Source: Desulfovibrionales bacterium
GTDB lineage: Bacteria > Desulfobacterota > QYQD01
Length of the DNA stretch: 39,473 nt
Assembly (NCBI GenBank): GCA_028715605.1
Contig: JAQURM010000008.1
Coordinates: forward strand, 1-39,473
Reading direction: 5' to 3'
The position numbers were made by a program, and so were the translations under genes. This document shows, piece by piece, positions 33,506 to 39,473 of the stretch (positions are counted from its first letter, which is position 1; every line of letters begins with the position of its first letter). The notes beneath the pieces were generated by a model, which was not told the origin of the DNA, searched no databases, and saw only the letters and a program-made list of their open reading frames with translations.

Positions 33506-35830
33506 TCATACTTTTATAAGTTTAGCCCGCGTTCCCCACCACACAGCCAGGCCAGTCACCGGGTCTAATTCCGGCTCGAGTACCTCATAGGCATTAACGC
33601 CTTTTCCGGTCAAAAACGGGTCATCGTTGCTATGCCCCAGTCCGAGGGGGATGCCGATAACATCCGGCATCATACCCACATCCATGTGAACACGAACTGA
33701 TAATCTTCCGGCAGGACATTGAACTGTGGCCGCATCCCCTTCAACCAGTCTCAACCGGCCGGCCGTCTCCGGATTTACCCGAACCAAAAGGTCATGTTTC
33801 TGAAGGACAGTGTTATCGATATTTTTTGTTAGATAGGGCAACGTGTCCACTGCCCTGCGATTTGCTATATTGATATTCTCATAAGCCACTAAAAGCACCG
33901 GAAACTCTCGAGAAGCCTTCATCCAGCTTACCGGCTCAAGGCGCGGCGTCCGGCCCTGAGGACTAAATGTAAGCCCCCCGCCTCCAAATATCGGATCCTC
34001 ATACCAGCACTTCCCGGCATTGAGACCTTCCCATAGCTCATCTGACGAGCCGAGCATGGCCACTTCCTGATCTCCGATCCGGCCGCGTCTGGAGGCAAAA
34101 ATCCCACCGACTTTTTCCTTGAGCAAGGCCTCGAAGTTATCCCAGGGAAGCGAGCTACTGACGCTTCCGCCTATGGCCCTGGCCAAAGTCAGAAAGACAT
34201 CTCCGGGGTGCCTGGCCTCAGGCACATTAGCCAGAACGGGCCGGGTCAAACTCATGGAGGCGTAAGGAACCCGGGCCGCCGAAGTTACATCCTCCAGCCT
34301 TTCCAGATAAGAAGCAACCGGCAAAATAATATCTGCCGACCGGGCGGTTTCATTCATACAACTCGTAAGGGCCACCACAAAGGGCACTTTCGCCGCCGCT
34401 TCCTCGAACTTATTGGCCCTGGGCAGCGCATAGCACGGATTGGCTTCGTGGACTACCAGGGCATTAACCGCGCCGCTCTTAAGCGCTGCGGTCAAGTTAT
34501 GCGCCATGCAAACGCCATGTTTAATCTCCCCGCCTTCCCCATCGATCCGTGGCTGGGCGAGTCCCTGCTGGGCTACCGCATCTGTTGCCAGCGCCAGCCA
34601 GGAACTAAACGGCACCTCCCGCTGTACAACCACCCCGCCCTTTGCGCCGATACTGCCCACCAAGGCATTGAGGCTATAGATGCTCATAAATTCCGCCAGG
34701 TTGCCGGACATCACTCCCTGGCCGCGGCCATAGACCGCAACCGCAGGCCTCGTCACGGCAAAGGCACGGGCTGTGTTGGCAATAACTACCGTTGGAATCC
34801 CCGTTATCTCTGAGACTTTACGGGGATCATATTCACTCTCAAGGAGCGCCTTGAATCCTTCAAATCCCTGGCAACGTGCGACGGATGAATGGTCATATAA
34901 CCCTTCCGTAACAATGACGTTGGCCATGCCCAAGGCCAAGGCAGCCTCAGTCCCCGGTTTTACCGCCAGCCATTTATCAGCCTTGGAGGCAGTAATGGAA
35001 CAGTTTGGTTCTATCTGGACCAGGGTATGCTCATTCGCCTCCTGCCATTTTCCAAACACCATCATGTTATGGACCGGGGCGCCCCAGCCCTCCAGCAATG
35101 CCGCCCCAAAGGACAAGACGTACTTGCTGTTTTCCAGGTCATAGGCCAGGTGCCCGCCTGTTCCCTGCATCAATGACAGGCCTACGGTCTCGACATCCTC
35201 CTGTGAGGGCATAGTAATCACGTTGGGAGAACCATAGGCGCGGAAAAACCGGTCTATTAATTCCGCGGTCAGTCCTTTTTTGTTATCCAGGATACAGGCT
35301 ACCGTATGCGAATTGCCAGCTTCCCGTATTTCCCTTAATTTTCCGGTCACTATATTGAGGGCTTCATCCCAGGTAATCTTTTCCCATGCGGCCTCACCTT
35401 CTCCCTTGGGATTTGTCCTCTTAAGCGGAGCGGTTATACGGTTTGTCCCGTATAAGAGCTGCAAGCCGGCCGCTCCCAGCGGGCAAATCCCGCCGCGGTT
35501 TACCGGGTGGTCAGGGTTACCGGCAATCTTAACCGCCCGAAGCGGCACTGCCGGAAGCCTGCGCCTGTCTATAAATTCTTTATGATGCCAGCCCCGCCAC
35601 TCATCGCGGCCCGATTTGTCCTCAACCAGCCGCAGAGTTATACCGCAGCCTCCCGGGCAAAGCCGGCAGGTGCTATGAACAAATGAAGACGGTCCCTTTG
35701 CGGGCTCCGGGGCCCAAAGGTCGGTAAATTTAGCCGATTCATCGAGCAGGTCCCAGGGTATGGGCGTGGCCAAGGTCCCTATCACACCCCCAGCAGCAAA
35801 TTTCAGGAATCCTCTACGATCTAATTTCAT
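33506..35830 (-). CDS. qrcB: Qrc complex molybdopterin-oxidoreductase-like subunit QrcB
   Basis: 774 residues with a Tat signal (DRRGFLKFAAGG, residues 4-15) and one cluster site (CRLCPGGC with GICPLGAAG). The family fold is present to the end (LRLVEGDAATVQCPAGRL, GLGHSNDDPF). Where catalytic members have Cys, Sec or Ser, this protein reads PSQEDVETVGLSLMQG, without any of these in the usual place. That agrees with published QrcB, which holds Fe-S but no molybdenum cofactor. It should act as an electron conduit and scaffold. GAGG lies 8 bases upstream of ATG 35828-35830. Confidence 0.93.
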   Translation of the reverse strand: MKLDRRGFLKFAAGGVIGTLATPIPWDLLDESAKFTDLWAPEPAKGPSSFVHSTCRLCPGGCGITLRLVEDKSGRDEWRGWHHKEFIDRRRLPAVPLRAVKIAGNPDHPVNRGGICPLGAAGLQLLYGTNRITAPLKRTNPKGEGEAAWEKITWDEALNIVTGKLREIREAGNSHTVACILDNKKGLTAELIDRFFRAYGSPNVITMPSQEDVETVGLSLMQGTGGHLAYDLENSKYVLSFGAALLEGWGAPVHNMMVFGKWQEANEHTLVQIEPNCSITASKADKWLAVKPGTEAALALGMANVIVTEGLYDHSSVARCQGFEGFKALLESEYDPRKVSEITGIPTVVIANTARAFAVTRPAVAVYGRGQGVMSGNLAEFMSIYSLNALVGSIGAKGGVVVQREVPFSSWLALATDAVAQQGLAQPRIDGEGGEIKHGVCMAHNLTAALKSGAVNALVVHEANPCYALPRANKFEEAAAKVPFVVALTSCMNETARSADIILPVASYLERLEDVTSAARVPYASMSLTRPVLANVPEARHPGDVFLTLARAIGGSVSSSLPWDNFEALLKEKVGGIFASRRGRIGDQEVAMLGSSDELWEGLNAGKCWYEDPIFGGGGLTFSPQGRTPRLEPVSWMKASREFPVLLVAYENINIANRRAVDTLPYLTKNIDNTVLQKHDLLVRVNPETAGRLRLVEGDAATVQCPAGRLSVRVHMDVGMMPDVIGIPLGLGHSNDDPFLTGKGVNAYEVLEPELDPVTGLAVWWGTRAKLIKV

Positions 35831-35874
35831 AGGTTAACCCTCTTTAAGACTTTTGGTTAAACAAGCTCCCAACA

Positions 35875-36465
35875 TCATTTATGACACACAAAACAGGCAT
35901 TGCTCGTGCCCTTTTTGGCGTGGCAATCCTCACACGCTTCCATGGACATGGTATTCTTGCTGTAGCCTGATATTCTATAGACCTTTACCGGAGGACTGCT
36001 ACTGGATTTGCTCATATCCTCATGGCATGTCGTGCATTCCAGTTGAGCCATTTTGACATGGGCGGCATGGGAAAAGAAGACACACAATGGCTGATAGGAA
36101 TAACTAAGCCACGGTATCTCCTTATTGGGCGTGACATACTGTTCGACCAACTTGGCCTCTTCCGGACTCTCACCCTGCGCCGATGCATGACACTGGATAC
36201 AATTGTCCAGCCTGGGAATGCCGGTAAAACTGCCATCTTCACGGAAAGTATGGCAACCGTCACAGGCTAATCCCGCTCCTTCTACGCCGTGCACCTTATG
36301 GTTGAAATTAATGGGTTGAGGCTTCGAAGACATGACAATAGCCGGATAAAGAAGCCAGCCAACCACAATGGCTACTACAAAACCAGCAGCCAGCATACCT
36401 AACCCCCCGCCGGCCTGCTTGTGTCCCCCTTCTCTTCCTCCAGTCGATACGTGCTCTTCAGACAT
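35875..36465 (-). CDS. qrcA: Qrc complex multihaem cytochrome c subunit QrcA
   Basis: 196 residues. One N-terminal membrane anchor (GMLAAGFVVAIVVGWLLYPAI) is followed by five clear CxxCH haem sites: CDGCH, CIQCH, CTTCH, CEDCH and CFVCH. A sixth position reads CVFFSH, with one Cys only. QrcA takes electrons from periplasmic cytochrome c3, which is reduced by formate dehydrogenases and hydrogenases. ATG at 36463-36465 with GGAGG 10 bases upstream is preferred over a TTG at 36474. It is the first gene of qrcABCD. Confidence 0.92.
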   Translation of the reverse strand: MSEEHVSTGGREGGHKQAGGGLGMLAAGFVVAIVVGWLLYPAIVMSSKPQPINFNHKVHGVEGAGLACDGCHTFREDGSFTGIPRLDNCIQCHASAQGESPEEAKLVEQYVTPNKEIPWLSYSYQPLCVFFSHAAHVKMAQLECTTCHEDMSKSSSSPPVKVYRISGYSKNTMSMEACEDCHAKKGTSNACFVCHK

Positions 36466-36505
36466 CTCGGTCAAGCCTCCCCCTTATACCTTTAGCTGCG
36501 ACTCT

Positions 36506-36532
36506 TTTATAACCATCACTTATATTTGTCAA
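36506..36532 (-). promoter_or_regulatory. Candidate qrc promoter
   Basis: Minus-strand consensus TTGACA (36527-36532) and TATAAA (36506-36511), with a short 15-base spacer. The next best -10 (ATAAAA) gives 16. It lies 41 bases upstream of the qrcA ATG. Confidence 0.5.
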
Positions 36533-36542
36533 GCGAAATTTG

Positions 36543-36556
36543 AATGAGGCCTCATT
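36543..36556. promoter_or_regulatory. 14-bp perfect palindrome upstream of the qrc promoter
   Basis: AATGAGGCCTCATT, 10 bases before the -35 box and 8 bases after the mpl stop. It has no loop and no T run, so it is more like an operator for a dimeric regulator than a terminator. Confidence 0.4.
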
Positions 36557-36564
36557 TCGTAACC

Positions 36565-37995
36565 TTATAAAATAGCCAGCAATTTTTCATGGATATTGTC
36601 AAAACCGCCGTTGGACATAATGGCAATTACATCCCCTCCCCTGGCATGTTCCTTCAAAAATCCTAATATGCCGTCTGTGTCGGGAAAATAATAGGCAGTC
36701 CGGCCCCGTGTCTTTAAATCCTCAATCAGGTTCCTGGAAGAGAAGCGATCCTGTTCCGGGATATTTTCCAGACCAGGCGGTTCACGCACAATTATGGAAT
36801 CAGCCGCATCAAATGAAAGGGCATAATCATCCTGAAATACCCTGCGACGGCTGGAATTGGTTCGTGGTTCAAAAACCGCTATCAAACGCCTCCCCGGATA
36901 AGCAGCCCTGAGGGCCAGAAGGGTCTCGCGCACGGCCGTAGGGTGGTGGGCAAAATCGTCGATGACCGTGACATCATTCTTTATACCCCTTACCTCCTGC
37001 CTGCGGCATACCCCCTGGAAGGAAGACAGTCCGGCCTGAATCGCCTCCGGCGAAAGGCCTATCCTGTCCAACACCGCTATGACCGCCAGGGTATTAAGAG
37101 CATTGTGCCTGCCTATAAGCGGGCTGATGAATTCGGCATAGAATCCGCCCTCTTTTTTAACGGAAAACCTCACTCCTTCTCCTTCAGTCAGGCAACCTGC
37201 CAGGGTCCATGTCAACCCCTTATCTTCACCGTATCCTATAACCGGGCAGGGGGCATCCTTAATAACCTCTCTTACTATCCCGTCCTCGGTATGCGCCACC
37301 AAGGCGCCTGACGCCGGGATAATCCGGACAAAACGCCGGAAGGCATCCTTTACCTCCGCCAGATCCCGATAGATATCGGCATGATCGAACTCCACGCTGG
37401 TCAATATGGCTATATGGGGCTGGTAGTGCAGGAACTTGGGACCCTTATCAAAAAAGGCCGTATCATATTCATCGCCCTCTATTACAAAATAAGGCCCCTT
37501 GCCCAGTTTATAATTGCGCCCGAACCCCTTGACGATACCCCCGATCATGAAACCAGGATCCAGCCCGGCATGTTCCAGTATGGCGGCCAAAATGGAGGCC
37601 GTAGTGGTCTTTCCATGTGTACCGGCCACCACCAGCGGAGTCTTTTCTCTTAAAAAAAAGTATTTCAACGCCTGTGGAAAAGAGACAAAGGGGATATTCC
37701 TTTCGGCCAGGCCTCGTGCCTCTTCATTTTCGCGGCGGATCACGTTGCCGACAATGACCAGGTCCGGATCGTGACCCAGGTTATCCGGGCTATAGCCCTG
37801 AAAGATTTTGATGCCGAGAGAGGCCAGAAAAGTGCTCATAGGCGGATAGACCTGGGTATCGGAACCGGTGACCTCAAGGCCTTTTTCCTTAAGCATCCCG
37901 GCCAAGGCGCCCATGCCTGTCCCGCAGATACCCATAAGATGGACGCACTGCAACTTTTCAGGCACCTTGTTTAGGCTCATATCTAAGTCAGACAT
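36565..37995 (-). CDS. mpl: UDP-N-acetylmuramate:L-alanyl-gamma-D-glutamyl-meso-diaminopimelate ligase
   Basis: A 476-residue Mur ligase that recycles murein tripeptide onto UDP-MurNAc. The N-terminal Rossmann domain reads CVHLMGICGTGMGALAGML, the ATP loop is VVAGTHGKTTTASILA (near residue 120), and IEGDEYDTAFFDKGPKFLHY and LTSVEFDHADIY are typical of Mpl rather than MurC, as is VIVGNVIRRENEEA. The ending TVIDDFAHHPTAVRETL and the C-terminal domain are complete. A GGAG site lies 9 bases before the ATG at 37993-37995. Next to it upstream is the phosphohexomutase gene on the same strand. Confidence 0.94.
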   Translation of the reverse strand: MSDLDMSLNKVPEKLQCVHLMGICGTGMGALAGMLKEKGLEVTGSDTQVYPPMSTFLASLGIKIFQGYSPDNLGHDPDLVIVGNVIRRENEEARGLAERNIPFVSFPQALKYFFLREKTPLVVAGTHGKTTTASILAAILEHAGLDPGFMIGGIVKGFGRNYKLGKGPYFVIEGDEYDTAFFDKGPKFLHYQPHIAILTSVEFDHADIYRDLAEVKDAFRRFVRIIPASGALVAHTEDGIVREVIKDAPCPVIGYGEDKGLTWTLAGCLTEGEGVRFSVKKEGGFYAEFISPLIGRHNALNTLAVIAVLDRIGLSPEAIQAGLSSFQGVCRRQEVRGIKNDVTVIDDFAHHPTAVRETLLALRAAYPGRRLIAVFEPRTNSSRRRVFQDDYALSFDAADSIIVREPPGLENIPEQDRFSSRNLIEDLKTRGRTAYYFPDTDGILGFLKEHARGGDVIAIMSNGGFDNIHEKLLAIL

Positions 37996-38018
37996 ACTAA
38001 ATCACTCCATCTCTAAAA

Positions 38019-38136
38019 AGCTTTCGGCCGTCAGCATGTTTGTTATCCGTTATCCGTTAACCGTTGTTCGATATTTTCTTTCGGTAAACGGTCAACAGTA
38101 AACGGTGAACCGGCTTCATGCTGATAGCCGAGAGCT
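38019..38136. repeat. Small inverted-repeat element between the phosphohexomutase and mpl genes
   Basis: 20-base imperfect inverted ends (38019-38038 and 38117-38136, 16 of 20 matching, read as AGCTTTCGGC and TCAGCATG at the left). Between them are tandem TTATCCGT/TAACCGT units facing CGGTAAACGGT units in the opposite direction. The right end touches the stop codon of the phosphohexomutase gene. Confidence 0.55.
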
Positions 38137-39473
38137 TAAATCAATCCGATCTCCCTTAACAGCCCCCTGGCCGTATCGAACAGGTCTTTTTTACCTTCTT
38201 CAGTACGGGCCTCCACATAGAATCTGATCTTGGGTTCCGTACCGGAAGGCCGGATTAAAAGCCAACTCCCTTCTTCAAAAACCATCTTGTGGCCGTCAAC
38301 CGTCAGGACCTGCCGCACCACCTTTTCTGCCGCACCGACCTTTAATCTCGTGCCGGTTACATACCGGGATAAGGCACTCAGGGTGGTCGATAGTTCTTCC
38401 CCCCGCTGTGACACGACCACGGCATCCCGGGCGGCATAGAAATGGCCGAACCTATCTTGCACCTCGGCCAGATACCGGCCCAGATTCTGATTGAGATGAA
38501 GGGTCATGGCCAGGGCCAGGATAAGCCCTATATAGGCGTCCTTTTCCGGGGTATGCCCCTTTATGGTAATACCGTCGCTCTCCTCAAAACAGACCACGGC
38601 CCGATCTATAACCGGCTTAAATTCCTTAAACCCGACCCTGGGCTCAAAGACCTCCTCGCCTAATTGAGCGGCTATGGCATTGGCAAAATTGCTGGTAGCC
38701 ACGGTCTTCGCCACCAGGCCCTTAATGCCTTTGACCTCGTGCAGATAATGGTAAGCCAGGGCCCCGAATTGATTCATCTCTATCTCTACCCTGCCGTCGG
38801 TAAACCGGATACGGTCTGCATCCGGGTCCATGATAACCCCAAGCCTTAACCTCTCCTTGCGGGCCTTAAGCGCTTCATTTACCAACCGCATGTTTTTGCC
38901 GGACGGCTCCGGGGCCACGCCACCAAACGTGGGGTCATCCTCTCCGCGGAGAATGATTAATCGGTCAGTTGAAGCCCCGCCCAAAAGGTCTCTGATGTGT
39001 ATGCGGCTGGCGCCGTGGACACAGTCCACGGCTACCACAACATCATCTCTCCGGCCAAACTCTTCAATGATGGCGTCATAATCAATGTGGTGGATACCCT
39101 TGTTTTTCCTAATCAGACCCTTCCAGACGTCCAGGGCATTAAACGGGGTTATGAGAGAGGAGTCAACGACTTTCTTTACCGGCAGGTCTCCCTCGATGAT
39201 CTCTTGCGCCTTCTCCTGGATAAATTTTGTTATCTCAGGCGCGGCCGGGCCGGCGTCCGCCGCATTAAACTTAAAGCCGCCATACTCCAGGGGGTTGTGG
39301 CTCGGGGTCAGGTTGCAGGAAAAGGCCGCATCCAGCTCCATAACCGCAGCGGAAAGGACACCGGTGGTGGACTCACCGGCAAAGTGAACCCGGAAGCCGT
39401 GGGCAGTCAATACCTCCGCCACGGCCTGCGCAAATATCTCGCCGCCAAATCGATTGTCATGGCCCAGGACACA
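38136..39473 (-). CDS. Phosphoglucomutase/phosphomannomutase, 5' end cut by window
   Basis: 445 codons visible (plus stop), open to the window edge (CVLGHDNRFGGEIFAQA at the edge). The phosphoserine loop reads NLTPSHNPLEYGGFKFN. TPSHNP is the form used by alpha-phosphoglucomutases such as E. coli Pgm. The metal-binding loop is MDPDADRIRF, the sugar-recognition segment is CFEESDGITIKGH, and the C-terminal phosphate site is LIRPSGTEPKIRFYVEA. It interconverts hexose 1- and 6-phosphates for polysaccharide or glycogen synthesis. About the first 70 residues are missing from the window. Confidence 0.93.
   Translation of the reverse strand, partial: CVLGHDNRFGGEIFAQAVAEVLTAHGFRVHFAGESTTGVLSAAVMELDAAFSCNLTPSHNPLEYGGFKFNAADAGPAAPEITKFIQEKAQEIIEGDLPVKKVVDSSLITPFNALDVWKGLIRKNKGIHHIDYDAIIEEFGRRDDVVVAVDCVHGASRIHIRDLLGGASTDRLIILRGEDDPTFGGVAPEPSGKNMRLVNEALKARKERLRLGVIMDPDADRIRFTDGRVEIEMNQFGALAYHYLHEVKGIKGLVAKTVATSNFANAIAAQLGEEVFEPRVGFKEFKPVIDRAVVCFEESDGITIKGHTPEKDAYIGLILALAMTLHLNQNLGRYLAEVQDRFGHFYAARDAVVVSQRGEELSTTLSALSRYVTGTRLKVGAAEKVVRQVLTVDGHKMVFEEGSWLLIRPSGTEPKIRFYVEARTEEGKKDLFDTARGLLREIGLI

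Noticed and set aside
1-39473. CRISPR arrays, tRNA or rRNA genes
   Set aside because: No regular direct repeats with unique spacers, no cloverleaf with a conserved T-loop and no rRNA-like segment were recognised.

Overview
The window looks like a chromosomal piece of a sulfate-reducing or related anaerobic bacterium of the Desulfobacterota (old Deltaproteobacteria). The main reasons are a complete four-gene operon matching the Qrc menaquinone reductase complex of sulfate reducers (31435-36465), a selenocysteine-containing Tat-exported formate dehydrogenase (1-3793), a second cytoplasmic NAD-type formate dehydrogenase locus (4950-11651), and Gram-negative envelope genes. Both ends are cut inside genes.

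Region 1 (1-12872, minus strand) is a formate/molybdenum region. Read in the direction of transcription it holds a ModE-like regulator, a promoter with a long structured leader and a possible 24-residue leader peptide, a Cys-type formate dehydrogenase catalytic subunit, a NuoF-tail/GltD-like flavoprotein, a second FdhA-like protein without the catalytic Cys-His pair or the last cofactor domain, a truncated FmdE fragment, a full FmdE-like zinc-ribbon protein, and the periplasmic pair FdnG (UGA/selenocysteine at 3206-3208, SECIS-like hairpin next to it) and FdnH. The two genes after the intact FdhA look like stripped-down redox subunits, and this is the most unusual part of the window.

Region 2 (13080-17300) is a small accessory island on the minus strand: a 5'-truncated PH-like gene, a remnant of what looks like a group II intron 3' end that now supplies the last codons of a GNAT acetyltransferase gene, a DUF4393 (Abi-alpha-like) gene, an unknown gene broken by an in-frame amber codon, a HicBA toxin-antitoxin pair, and a REP-associated transposase bracketed by one inverted pair of 21-bp REP sequences.

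Region 3 (17303-27020) is envelope-related: a beta-propeller protein with a Cys/His tail, an M48 protease - SH3 - CHASE2 operon, mscL with a C-terminal zinc ribbon, a tiny signal-peptide-like ORF, a VWA/OmpA lipoprotein with a strong terminator, and a large DUF748 (AsmA-like) protein.

Region 4 (27021-39473) is housekeeping and respiration: a UMF1-type MFS transporter, a HAD phosphatase, nadB, qrcABCD, mpl and a phosphohexomutase cut by the window edge. Several short non-coding palindromic elements lie between these genes. One, at 27068-27332, has terminal inverted repeats, 9-bp flanking direct repeats and a GC-rich foldable core.

Taken together, formate could be oxidised outside the membrane by FdnGH with electrons passed, probably through cytochrome c3, to Qrc and menaquinone, and inside the cell by the FdhA complex. 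No tRNA, rRNA or CRISPR array was seen. All homology statements come from reading the translated sequences; no database search was run.
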